Made by a program: the position numbers and the translations under genes
Assembly: GCA_017303855.1 (NCBI GenBank)
Contig: JAFLBL010000005.1
Span: 62,001-126,000 of the forward strand
Direction of reading: 5' to 3'
Length of the DNA: 64,000 bases
DNA from: Chitinophagales bacterium
GTDB lineage: Bacteria; Bacteroidota; Bacteroidia; Chitinophagales; Chitinophagaceae
The notes under the pieces: model-generated
Databases searched by the model: none
Seen by the model: the letters and a program-made list of their open reading frames with translations, nothing else
What the model was told of the DNA's origin: nothing
In this document: positions 31,232 to 40,182 of the stretch, in pieces
How positions within the stretch are numbered: the stretch's first letter is position 1
Layout: the number at the start of each line of letters is the position of its first letter

Positions 31232-33718
31232 ATGAAAGGACCGAATCTGTTTAACCAATCCTTCCTGGTATGCCTTTTTATCCTGCTGGCTTTAACATCC
31301 ACAGCACAGACACGCATCATCAGCGGTCTTGTCCGTGACGCGCACAGTGAGGAACCGGTTCCCTTTGCCTCGGTTCAGTTTAAAAACAGCAGCACCGGCA
31401 AGCTGACCGACTCGGCAGGACATTTCAGTTTTCATCTCACTCAATGGCCTTCCGATACCCTCCTGATCACCTGTGTGGGCTACCAGCCTTACGCCATTCT
31501 TATGGCCAGCCATAAAGATTCATTTTCAATTACCATAGCACTGGAAAGAGGTACGTTTAATGAAGGCGCCCAGCTGAAAGTTAAAGTGAACAAAGGATTG
31601 CTGGTCTGGCGGAAAATTGTTCAGCACAAACCGGAAAACGACCGCTACCGGTTTACCAACTTCTCCTATGAGTTATACAACAAACTGGAACTGGATCTCA
31701 AGAATATCAATTTTGAAAAATTCGGGAAATTCAAACCACTGAAACCAATAAGCGAACTCATCAACCAGAACATAGATACGGCGGAGGGTACCCGTTACCT
31801 GCCCACTTATTTAACCGAAGCCCTTTCCGATTATTATTACCAGCAATCACCGAAAAAAAGAAGAGAAGTAATCAAAGCGGTAAATACCAATGGCGTTAAA
31901 AATGAAAGTGTGATGAAAATGCTGGGTGGCATGGACCAGGTAGTGAATGTCTACAATAATTTCATCCCCGTATTCGACAAACAATTTGTGAGCCCCATCA
32001 GTGATAACGGGGACTTCTATTATAACTACCGCGTGGTGGATACTCAGATGATCGCCAATAAACGGTATTTCCACCTCGTGTTCACACCCCGGCGCAAAGG
32101 CGGTGATACGTTTGAAGGAGATTGCTGGGTACACGTGGGCAGTTTCGCCATTCAGCGGATGAACCTGCGCCTCGGCAAGGAAGCCAATGTAAACTTTGTG
32201 GAAAATCTCAGTCTGATCCAGGAATACAAACAGATTGACGACAGTACCTGGTTTCTCTCCAAAGACAAATTTGTGGTGGATGTATCACCAGCGGGTAAAG
32301 ACCGCCCCGGATTTATCGGGCGAAAAACCACCACTTATGACCATATTGTAGTAAATGATACGTCCGTACTGAAAGAGCTGGCTAAAAATAAAATACTGGA
32401 AGAAATCATCACCCTGCCCGCAGCTTCGGCAAAATCAAAGGAGTTCTGGCTGGCCGAACGGCATGAGCCATTGAGCAAAACGGAAAGCGGCATCATTAAA
32501 ATGATTGATACGCTCACCAACGCACCCGTGTTCCAGCGCTTTACCAAAACCATGGCCTTTATCGGCACAGGGTATAAAGATATCGGCAATTACCAGATCG
32601 GTCCCTGGTTCAACTGGATCACCGTGAATGGTTGGGAAGGCTACCGGGTACGGTTCGACCTCGGTACCAATAAACATTTTGATAAAAAAATAAAATTACA
32701 CGGCTATCTCGCATATGGATTTGGCGACCGGCACCTCAAAGGCATGGGTGAAATATTTTACCTGCCGAAGAAAGATCCGCGGATGTATCTCTATGCCTCC
32801 TTTACCAACGACCTTGACTGGGGACAAAACTATTACGGGGAAGTATCGCAGGACAACATATTTGCGCTCGCTATCCGTAAAAAAGGGATTCCGGTAAAAA
32901 ACATTAAAGTAAATGAAAAACGACTGGAGTTTTTTAAGGAAGTACTGCCCTGGATGTCAAACCGGCTCAGTATTACACATAAATCGTATCTCCCGCTACG
33001 CAATCTCATCCCTATTGATTCTTTTTCCGCCACAGCCAGTGGCAAACCCCTGACCAGTTTTGAAATCTCCCTGCGGCTGCGTTTTGCCTGGCTCGAACGC
33101 TTCCTGGAAAGTCATTTCTACCGCAGCAGCCTCGGCAGCGAATATCCCATAGGCGAAATCTATATTTCACAGGGATTTTCCGGGGTACTGAACAGCAGCT
33201 ATAATTATACAAAACTGTCGGCCAGTGTATCCGACTATTTAAAAATTCCTCCGTTCGGCAATATTTCCTGGTATGTATACGGTGGCAAAACCTTCGGCAC
33301 CCTTCCTTACACACAGCTCGATATTGCGCCGGGCAACGAAATGTACTATTATAATAAGTACGCGTTCAACATGATGAACCGCTGGGAATTTGTACATGAT
33401 CAATATGCGGGTCTCAATGTGGAACACAATATCGGCAACGGACTTTTCCGTCTCCTGCCCAAACTCCGCTGGCGCCAGTTCTGGACAGCCAAAGCACTTT
33501 GGGGCAGTCTTTCCGATGCCAATAAAGCCCTCAATTTTAAACAGGGACATTCCTTCCAGTCACTCGATGGTAAACCCTATATCGAACTGGGTACCGGGGT
33601 GGACAATATCTTCCGACTGCTCCGGCTTGATTTTGTATGGAGAGTGCTGCCGTCAGATGTACAACGAAAAGGCGACAAAAAATTCGGTGTCTTCGGGAGT
33701 TTCCGTTTTCAGTTCTGA
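31232..33718 (+). CDS. DUF5686 outer-membrane protein with carboxypeptidase-like N-terminal domain
   Basis: The 828-residue exported protein has a signal peptide (SFLVCLFILLALTSTAQ). A CarboxypepD_reg-like domain follows at residues about 27-110 (ISGLVRDAHSEEPVPFASVQ, ITCVGYQPY). The DUF5686 region comes next, with WRKIVQHKPENDRYRFTNFS near residue 126. The C-terminal part looks like an outer-membrane barrel ending in FGSFRFQF. Proteins of this type are common in Bacteroidota, with unknown function. A TACTTTTA motif ends eight bases before the ATG, suggesting a very short leader. It is a single gene. Confidence 0.85.
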   Translation: MKGPNLFNQSFLVCLFILLALTSTAQTRIISGLVRDAHSEEPVPFASVQFKNSSTGKLTDSAGHFSFHLTQWPSDTLLITCVGYQPYAILMASHKDSFSITIALERGTFNEGAQLKVKVNKGLLVWRKIVQHKPENDRYRFTNFSYELYNKLELDLKNINFEKFGKFKPLKPISELINQNIDTAEGTRYLPTYLTEALSDYYYQQSPKKRREVIKAVNTNGVKNESVMKMLGGMDQVVNVYNNFIPVFDKQFVSPISDNGDFYYNYRVVDTQMIANKRYFHLVFTPRRKGGDTFEGDCWVHVGSFAIQRMNLRLGKEANVNFVENLSLIQEYKQIDDSTWFLSKDKFVVDVSPAGKDRPGFIGRKTTTYDHIVVNDTSVLKELAKNKILEEIITLPAASAKSKEFWLAERHEPLSKTESGIIKMIDTLTNAPVFQRFTKTMAFIGTGYKDIGNYQIGPWFNWITVNGWEGYRVRFDLGTNKHFDKKIKLHGYLAYGFGDRHLKGMGEIFYLPKKDPRMYLYASFTNDLDWGQNYYGEVSQDNIFALAIRKKGIPVKNIKVNEKRLEFFKEVLPWMSNRLSITHKSYLPLRNLIPIDSFSATASGKPLTSFEISLRLRFAWLERFLESHFYRSSLGSEYPIGEIYISQGFSGVLNSSYNYTKLSASVSDYLKIPPFGNISWYVYGGKTFGTLPYTQLDIAPGNEMYYYNKYAFNMMNRWEFVHDQYAGLNVEHNIGNGLFRLLPKLRWRQFWTAKALWGSLSDANKALNFKQGHSFQSLDGKPYIELGTGVDNIFRLLRLDFVWRVLPSDVQRKGDKKFGVFGSFRFQF

Positions 33719-33901
33719 CCGGTATTTCAAATATATACGGTGTACTATATATAAAGTCTTCCTTCCCTTCAGCCGGCAAAGCCGTGTCTGTTGTTTACAT
33801 TCCGGTCATGTTTAGTTAATATACCCATAACAGGCAAGCTGTCTTTCACCGCGAATAATAACTTTCTTTTGCGCCATGAAACGGGCATGACCGGCTCCGG
33901 G

Positions 33902-33909
33902 CAAAAGTA
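33902..33909 (-). promoter_or_regulatory. TAnnTTTG element pointing away from susC
   Basis: The minus strand reads TACTTTTG, a perfect -7 match, about 50 bp upstream of the susC ATG. It points leftward into a 180-bp gap with no minus-strand gene. It may drive a small RNA, or it may be chance. Confidence 0.3.
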
Positions 33910-33958
33910 CCCCGTTCATTTGCCGATAATAATTTAATAAACTGCTTAACTAACCAGT

Positions 33959-36900
33959 ATGAGTAAACGCACCTCATTCCGGAACGGCATCATCATGCCT
34001 GTTTTACCGGTCCTGTTCCTCCTTCTCTTAACTATATCCTCCCTGTATTCGGATGCCCAGCAACGATCCGTGTCCGGCCTTGTGCTGAACAAAAAAGACA
34101 ACAGCCCCGTTGCCGGCGCCACCGTAAGTCTGAAAGGCACAAAAAACGGAGTATCCACCGATGACAAAGGAGCATTCAGTCTCCAGGTAAAGGAAAATGA
34201 AACCCTGGTGATTTCAGCAGTGGGTTATGCCTCTGCAGAAATAAAAACCGGAAAGAAAACGCATTTCACCATCAGCCTGGAAGAAAGCAGTAAAGAACTG
34301 GAAGGCGTGGTGGTAACCGCCCTGGGCATCAGCCGGCAGCAGAAAGCACTCGGCTATGCACAACAACAGATAAAGGCGGAAGAAATAACGGACGCACGCT
34401 CTAATAACTGGTCCGGTGCCTTATCAGGCAAAGTAGCCGGTTTGCAGTTACTGTCTGCCGGCTCAGGTCCCATCAACTCCACCAAAATCACCTTACGCGG
34501 CGATGTATCGCTTAATCCCAATAATAATAATGCCCTGATTGTTGTGGATGGCGTACCCATGAGTAATAAAAATATGACCAGTTCGGGTGTTACCAATGCC
34601 TATGGTGCCGGATCAGGCAATGATGTACCGGTTGACTTCGGAAACAATATTAATGATATCAATCCGGATGATATCGAAACCATCACAATCCTGAAAGGAC
34701 CGGGTGCAACGGCCTTATATGGCAGCCGTGCCAGTAACGGGGCCATCCTGATCACTACCAAAAGCGGCATTAAAAAAGACAAAGGCATCGGCATCACGTT
34801 CAATTCCAATGTCAGCTTCAATACCGTTCTCCGCTGGCCCGATTATCAATATGAATATGGACAGGGCACCGGACGGGCCCTGAATTCCTTTGGTGAGAAA
34901 TATTATTCCTATGGGGCTACGGGTGATGGCGCCAGTACCAGTGGTACCAGCAGTGCCTATGGCCCGCGGTTCGATAACCAGATGTATTATCAATATGATC
35001 CGGTACTTCAGGGCAGAGGTGCCGACCGGACCATGTGGCGGCCTTACACGGGTAATATTAAAGATTTCTGGAGAACAGGGTCCACCATTACGAACAGCGT
35101 ATCAATCGAAGGCGGCAACGATAAAGGGTCAGCGCGCTTATCACTGACCCATTCCAAAAACGAATGGATCATGCCCAATACCGGTTTTGAGCGGGTTACT
35201 GTACAAACGGGTACCAACTATAAAGTTTCTGATAAACTGAAAATAAATACCAAAATCAGTTATACCAATAAGTCGAGTGACAACCTTCCTGCCACCGGGT
35301 ATAACAACCAGTCCATCGCTTATTTCATGATTTTTCAGAACCCCAATGTAGACCTGAACTGGTACCGGGATATCTGGAAAAAAGGATTTGAACAGATTGA
35401 TCAGATCCATCCCTTTAGTTCCTTTATTGACAACCCTTACCTGATTGCGTATGAAATGACCAATGCGCTGCAAAACCACAATCTCGTCGGAAGTGCTTCT
35501 GCCACCTATGAAATCACTAAAAAGCTGGAACTGATGGTCCGCTCCGGCATCAACCTGCTGGATGAGGAAAGAAAACAACGCCGCCCTTTCAGCACGGCGA
35601 ATTACCTGAAAGGCTATTACAAGGAACAGGCCATCAGCGATTTTGAAGCCAATACGGATTTCCTCATCACTTATAAGAATAAGTTTAAAAAAGACATCAG
35701 CTTGTCTGCTTCCGCCGGTGGCAATAAAATGATACACCGTTACAACCGGGTGGACAGCTACATTGACGGTCTCGTGATTCCGGGTGTATACAAACTAAAT
35801 AACGGACTCGCATCCGCCCAGGTAAAAATCACCGACAAAAATTATAACGTAAACAGTCTTTACGGGGTGGCGGCTATTGGCTACAAAGACAAGTACTTCC
35901 TTGACCTGACCGCCCGGAATGACTGGTCCAGCACCCTGCCGTCAACCAACTGGTCCTTCTTCTATCCCTCCGTAAATATGAGTTTCATATTGAGTGATAT
36001 TTTCCGGTTACCCATGGCTGTTTCATACGCCAAGCTCCGCTTATCCGGTGCAAAAGCCGGTAATGACGCGGACCCCTACCAGACCCAGAAATACTACGGC
36101 ACCAGTGAATTTGCGAGTTCCGGTTCGGTAGAAACCATTCTTTATAATGCACGCCTCAAGCCGGAAATATCAACCAGTTATGAAGCCGGTCTCGATCTCC
36201 GCTTTTTGAAAAATAAAATAGCCCTCGATTTTACATTCTATAACAGTGAAACCGAAAACCAGATCGTTCAGGTACCGATGAACTGGGCTACCGGCTATTC
36301 AGCCGCCTTTATGAATTCCGGGAAAGTGCGTAACCGGGGTGTGGAACTCGTACTTACAACAAAAAATATCAGCCGCAAAAACTTTACCTGGAACAGTACA
36401 TTCAACTGGTCAAAAAATCAGAACCGGGTACTCTCCCTCGCTGAAGACCTTGGGGGCGAAGACAACCAGATCATCGGCACCGGTGGTAATGCTACCATTA
36501 TTGCAAAAGTCGGTGGCAGCACCGGCGATATCTACGGATTCGGATTCTCCCGTTCACCGGACGGACAAATTGTGTATGGTACAAACGGACTGCCCGTACG
36601 TCCTGTGGATATTCAGTATATCGGCTCTGCTTTTGCAGACTGGAAAGGCGGACTCCAGAATGAATTCCGCTACCGCGATTTCCGGTTCAGCTTTCTGCTC
36701 GATGGATCGTATGGCGGAATCATTTATTCACAGACCCACCATAAAATGACAGAACAAGGAAAACTGAAACATACCCTTCGTGGCCGGGAAGAAAACTTTA
36801 TCATTGGCGAAGGCGTGGTAGATGCCGGCGGCGGACGCTATGTTCCAAATACCACAAAGGTGTTACCGGTTGATTATTTTACTGAATACTACCGCCGGGC

Positions 36901-37171
36901 CAATGTGGAAGCCAATTCATTTGACGCTTCCTACCTGAAACTCCGCGAAGCCCGTATCGAATATTCCTTACCTAAAAAAATGCTGGGTAAATCCTTTGTA
37001 CGACAGGCCACGTTTGCCCTTTATGGCCGCGATCTCCTGCTGTTTACCAGGTTCCCCATATTCGATCCGGAAACAGCTGCTTTAAACGGTTCCACCTTAT
37101 TACCCGGTGTGGAAATGGGACAACTTCCCTCTTCCCGCACCATGGGTGCCAACCTGACTTTAAAATTCTAA
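33959..37171 (+). CDS. SusC/RagA family TonB-dependent outer-membrane transporter
   Basis: The 1070-residue protein has a signal peptide ending near SLYSDAQQ and a CarboxypepD_reg domain at about residues 37-115 (SGLVLNKKDNSPVAGATVSL). The SusC TonB/plug start follows (LEGVVVTALGISRQQKALGY) with ALIVVDGVPMSNKN near residue 190 and LKGPGATALYGSRASNGAIL near residue 247. The long barrel ends in MGANLTLKF. No STN domain is present, so it is not expected to signal to a FecIR pair. It imports a ligand captured with the SusD-like lipoprotein 24 bp downstream. Confidence 0.95.
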   Translation: MSKRTSFRNGIIMPVLPVLFLLLLTISSLYSDAQQRSVSGLVLNKKDNSPVAGATVSLKGTKNGVSTDDKGAFSLQVKENETLVISAVGYASAEIKTGKKTHFTISLEESSKELEGVVVTALGISRQQKALGYAQQQIKAEEITDARSNNWSGALSGKVAGLQLLSAGSGPINSTKITLRGDVSLNPNNNNALIVVDGVPMSNKNMTSSGVTNAYGAGSGNDVPVDFGNNINDINPDDIETITILKGPGATALYGSRASNGAILITTKSGIKKDKGIGITFNSNVSFNTVLRWPDYQYEYGQGTGRALNSFGEKYYSYGATGDGASTSGTSSAYGPRFDNQMYYQYDPVLQGRGADRTMWRPYTGNIKDFWRTGSTITNSVSIEGGNDKGSARLSLTHSKNEWIMPNTGFERVTVQTGTNYKVSDKLKINTKISYTNKSSDNLPATGYNNQSIAYFMIFQNPNVDLNWYRDIWKKGFEQIDQIHPFSSFIDNPYLIAYEMTNALQNHNLVGSASATYEITKKLELMVRSGINLLDEERKQRRPFSTANYLKGYYKEQAISDFEANTDFLITYKNKFKKDISLSASAGGNKMIHRYNRVDSYIDGLVIPGVYKLNNGLASAQVKITDKNYNVNSLYGVAAIGYKDKYFLDLTARNDWSSTLPSTNWSFFYPSVNMSFILSDIFRLPMAVSYAKLRLSGAKAGNDADPYQTQKYYGTSEFASSGSVETILYNARLKPEISTSYEAGLDLRFLKNKIALDFTFYNSETENQIVQVPMNWATGYSAAFMNSGKVRNRGVELVLTTKNISRKNFTWNSTFNWSKNQNRVLSLAEDLGGEDNQIIGTGGNATIIAKVGGSTGDIYGFGFSRSPDGQIVYGTNGLPVRPVDIQYIGSAFADWKGGLQNEFRYRDFRFSFLLDGSYGGIIYSQTHHKMTEQGKLKHTLRGREENFIIGEGVVDAGGGRYVPNTTKVLPVDYFTEYYRRANVEANSFDASYLKLREARIEYSLPKKMLGKSFVRQATFALYGRDLLLFTRFPIFDPETAALNGSTLLPGVEMGQLPSSRTMGANLTLKF

Positions 37172-37194
37172 ACCTGCTTCCAAAAAAATAATCC

Positions 37195-38637
37195 ATGAAC
37201 AAGATGTATAAAATAGTAAGCGGACTCGCCGGAATAAGTTTCCTGTTCAGTTCCTGTACCAAAAATTTTACAGAAGTAAACACCGATCCTAACCGGATTG
37301 AATCCATCAGTCCGGGCACCCTGCTCAATCCCACTATATATGAAGTGGCCGCCTTCAATATGAAACAGGCAGATGGCATCACATTCAACCTGATGCAGGT
37401 AATGCTTCCCTTCCCCAGCACTTCCGGAGGAATACACCGGTATGATCTTACCGAGAATACCGGCACCAGCACCTGGAACACGTATTACAGGTGGCTGAAA
37501 AATATCCGTGAAATGTATAACGCGTCAGTAAAAGCGCAGGACCCCAACTACCAGGCTATTGCTATGACCCTGCAGGCCTGGGTTACTTCCAATCTGACAG
37601 ATTGTTTTGGTGATATCCCTTACAGTGAAGCTTTGCGGGGAGATGAACAGGTATTTTATCCTGCATTCGACAAACAATCGGATATATACCCGAAACTGAT
37701 CAGTGATCTTGATTCGGCCAATAAACTATATAATACATCCAGAACCATGGTGTATGGCACAGAAATCCTCTTTGCAAACAATGTTACCAAATGGAAAAAA
37801 TTCAGTAACTCCCTGCAATTGCGTCTCCTGCTCCGCCTCTCAAAAAGGACCGAACAGGATGTTTACACAAAAATCAATAACATACTGGCTAACCCTGCTC
37901 AATACCCGGTTTTTACCAGCAATGCGGAAGCCGCTGTATTAAATCTATCCGGCATTACCCCGTTGATGTCACCCTGGGGTCGCCCGATTGATTTCACGAC
38001 GTTTCGCGCTGCCGGTAAATTTTTCCTGGACAGCCTGAACGCACTGAATGATCCCCGCCGGGCGAAATTCTGTTCCCAGGCCAAAAGCCTCAGTTCCCCG
38101 TTCCCGAATATCGGGTATACCGGCATACCACATGGCTATGCGGGCAGCGAAAGTCAGTTTACCTATACGCCCTCCAATCTGTTGATCGGACTGGTTACGG
38201 CACCCATGATCGTTCCGATTTTCCCCTACGCTGAACTGGAATTTATCCGGTCAGAAGCAGCCCTGAAAACAGGCAATACGACGGTTGCTAAAACCGCTTA
38301 CGAAAAAGGCGTGCAGGCTGCTATGGAACAATGGACGGTAACATTTCCCGCTACCTATTTTACCAATACCAGCGCGGCCTGGAATGGTACACTGGAACGC
38401 ATTATGCTTCAGAAATACTATGCGTTACTTTTTGTGGATTACCAGCAATGGTTCGAATACCGCAGGACCGGTTTTCCGAAAATGCCCGTTGCCGCAGGTA
38501 TGCTGAACAATGGCAACATGCCATCCCGGTTCATGTACCCCAACCCGGTAAAACTGAGCAATCCGGATAAATACAACAATGCCGTTACTGCAATGGGCGG
38601 CGATAATATCAATGTGAAAGTATGGTGGGAAAAATAA
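37195..38637 (+). CDS. SusD/RagB-like surface lipoprotein (SusD-like_2 type)
   Basis: The 480-residue protein has a lipoprotein signal (GISFLFSSC). The start FTEVNTDPNRIESISPGTLL is typical of the SusD-like_2 branch. TPR-like helices follow, and the family pieces QWFEYRRTGFP and NPDKYNNAVTAMGGDN lie near the end. SusD-like proteins form the lid over the SusC transporter and bind the nutrient at the cell surface. Members of this branch are not all glycan-specific. It lies 24 bp after susC. A hairpin sits between it and the phosphoesterase gene. Confidence 0.94.
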   Translation: MNKMYKIVSGLAGISFLFSSCTKNFTEVNTDPNRIESISPGTLLNPTIYEVAAFNMKQADGITFNLMQVMLPFPSTSGGIHRYDLTENTGTSTWNTYYRWLKNIREMYNASVKAQDPNYQAIAMTLQAWVTSNLTDCFGDIPYSEALRGDEQVFYPAFDKQSDIYPKLISDLDSANKLYNTSRTMVYGTEILFANNVTKWKKFSNSLQLRLLLRLSKRTEQDVYTKINNILANPAQYPVFTSNAEAAVLNLSGITPLMSPWGRPIDFTTFRAAGKFFLDSLNALNDPRRAKFCSQAKSLSSPFPNIGYTGIPHGYAGSESQFTYTPSNLLIGLVTAPMIVPIFPYAELEFIRSEAALKTGNTTVAKTAYEKGVQAAMEQWTVTFPATYFTNTSAAWNGTLERIMLQKYYALLFVDYQQWFEYRRTGFPKMPVAAGMLNNGNMPSRFMYPNPVKLSNPDKYNNAVTAMGGDNINVKVWWEK

Positions 38638-38656
38638 TTTGATCCGTACAACTATG

Positions 38657-38688
38657 AGGCTGACCTTTCCATAAGTGTCAGCCTTTTT
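38657..38688 (+). terminator. terminator or attenuator after the SusD-like gene
   Basis: AGGCTGAC (38657-38664) pairs with GTCAGCCT (38677-38684) around a 12-nt loop and is followed by TTTTT. It lies only 15 bp before the phosphoesterase ATG, so it may set the ratio of transport proteins to enzyme. Confidence 0.65.
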
Positions 38689-38702
38689 AAACCTGTTTTA
38701 CA

Positions 38703-40121
38703 ATGAAAAGAAAAGATTTTATACAACGGGTAAGCTGGATGGCCGGCGGTATACTGATTGCACCGTTGGTGTCCGCTGCCAGCCATATCCTGTTATCCGG
38801 TAAAATAAAAGGCCGCGTAAAAGCAGACGGCAAAGGAATCGCCAATGTGGTAATCAGTGACGGCTATACAGTGGTCAGTACAGACGCGAAAGGACGTTAT
38901 GAACTCAGTCTGCATCCCGATGCCGTATGCGTTTTTGTGTCCACACCGGCCGGATACGCTTTCAATAACCGGAACGGAATTGCACAACATTACCGGTTGG
39001 CAAACCAATTGGATAAAAAATCCACTGACTTTACGCTTACGCCGCTCAGCCGGGATGACAACGAACATCAGTTTTTCATCTGGGCCGACCCGCAGGTGAA
39101 GAATAAGAAAGACGTGGAGAAAATGATGACCGAAACCGTACCTGATGTACAAAAAAGAGTACAGGAAGCCGGTAGTGAGGCATTGCTGCACGGCATTGCA
39201 GTGGGAGATATCGTATGGGATGAACTGAAATTGTTTGAAGAATACAACCAGGCGGTAGCCAGGATGGGAATCCCCTTCTTTCAATGCCTCGGCAATCATG
39301 ATATGGATTACAATAAAGGAGATGATTCCGTGTCCGATGACAGTTTCCAGGCAGCTTATGGTCCCACTTATTATTCCTTTAACCGGGGCAAAGCCCACTA
39401 CGTAGTGCTGGACGATGTCCGTTACCTTGGAAAAGAAAGAGAATACGATGGGTTTATCACAAGTCAGCAATTAGACTGGCTGTCAAAAGATCTCAGCTTT
39501 GTTCCCGAAGATCACCTCGTAATTCTCTGCCTGCATATTCCCGTACACAATGGCGTTAAAAACAATACTGAACTCTATACCATACTGGGCAACCGGAATG
39601 TTCACATCATGTCAGGACATACCCACTATAATGTAAATGCGATAAAAGGAAATATTTTCGAACACAACCACGGCACGGTTTGCGGGGCCTGGTGGACCGG
39701 TCCGATCTGCGGCGATGGCACCCCCTGTGGCTATGGCATCTATAAAGTGAAAGGCAATCAGCTCAGCTGGCATTACCAGTCAACCGGCGAGGAAAAAGAC
39801 TACCAGTTAAAAATTTATCTGCAGGAGAATCCAGGTCAACCCAAAGAAATACTCGTGAATATATGGAACCATGATCCGGCCTGGACAACCGCTTATTTTA
39901 TTGATGGCAAACCAATGGGTTCACTGCTACAAACGGAAGGATTTGATCCGCTGGCTTATGCAACCATGCTGGGACCAGAACTGCCCAAACCCAGGGGCTT
40001 TGCTGAACCAAAATCTACCAACCACCTTTTCAAAGCCAGCCTTCCGGAAGGATGTAAGGAAATCCGGGTAGTGGCAACAGACAGGTTCGGCAATACGTAT
40101 GAAGGTGTAAAAACCGTATAA
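38703..40121 (+). CDS. exported calcineurin-like metallophosphoesterase
   Basis: The 472-residue protein has an N-terminal signal (SWMAGGILIAPLVSAAS). A carboxypeptidase-like beta domain (MetallophosN type, GRVKADGKGIANVVIS) comes next. The catalytic core is visible as IWADPQV near residue 122, AVGDIVWDE near residue 165, CLGNHDMDY near residue 197, CLHIPVH near residue 277 and SGHTHYN near residue 302. A C-terminal MetallophosC-like domain follows. It should hydrolyse phosphomono- or diesters in the periplasm or at the surface. It follows the SusC/SusD pair, suggesting that pair imports a phosphorylated nutrient or its products. Confidence 0.92.
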   Translation: MKRKDFIQRVSWMAGGILIAPLVSAASHILLSGKIKGRVKADGKGIANVVISDGYTVVSTDAKGRYELSLHPDAVCVFVSTPAGYAFNNRNGIAQHYRLANQLDKKSTDFTLTPLSRDDNEHQFFIWADPQVKNKKDVEKMMTETVPDVQKRVQEAGSEALLHGIAVGDIVWDELKLFEEYNQAVARMGIPFFQCLGNHDMDYNKGDDSVSDDSFQAAYGPTYYSFNRGKAHYVVLDDVRYLGKEREYDGFITSQQLDWLSKDLSFVPEDHLVILCLHIPVHNGVKNNTELYTILGNRNVHIMSGHTHYNVNAIKGNIFEHNHGTVCGAWWTGPICGDGTPCGYGIYKVKGNQLSWHYQSTGEEKDYQLKIYLQENPGQPKEILVNIWNHDPAWTTAYFIDGKPMGSLLQTEGFDPLAYATMLGPELPKPRGFAEPKSTNHLFKASLPEGCKEIRVVATDRFGNTYEGVKTV

Positions 40122-40140
40122 CTTTTTTTCAGATATTGTT

Positions 40141-40182
40141 TACTTGTGGTCATGCGGCAATGGCATGACCACAAGTAATTTT
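40141..40182 (+). terminator. terminator between the phosphoesterase and the convergent TraB/GumN gene
   Basis: TACTTGTGGTCATGC (40141-40155) and GCATGACCACAAGTA (40163-40177) form a perfect 15-bp stem with a 7-nt loop, followed by ATTTTAAT. It is the strongest short hairpin in this part of the window. It lies 19 bp after the phosphoesterase stop and overlaps the last bases of the convergent gene. Confidence 0.82.

Noticed and set aside
33719..33958. tRNA or structured RNA gene upstream of susC
   Set aside because: No cloverleaf, tmRNA, 6S or riboswitch-like pattern could be recognised by eye.
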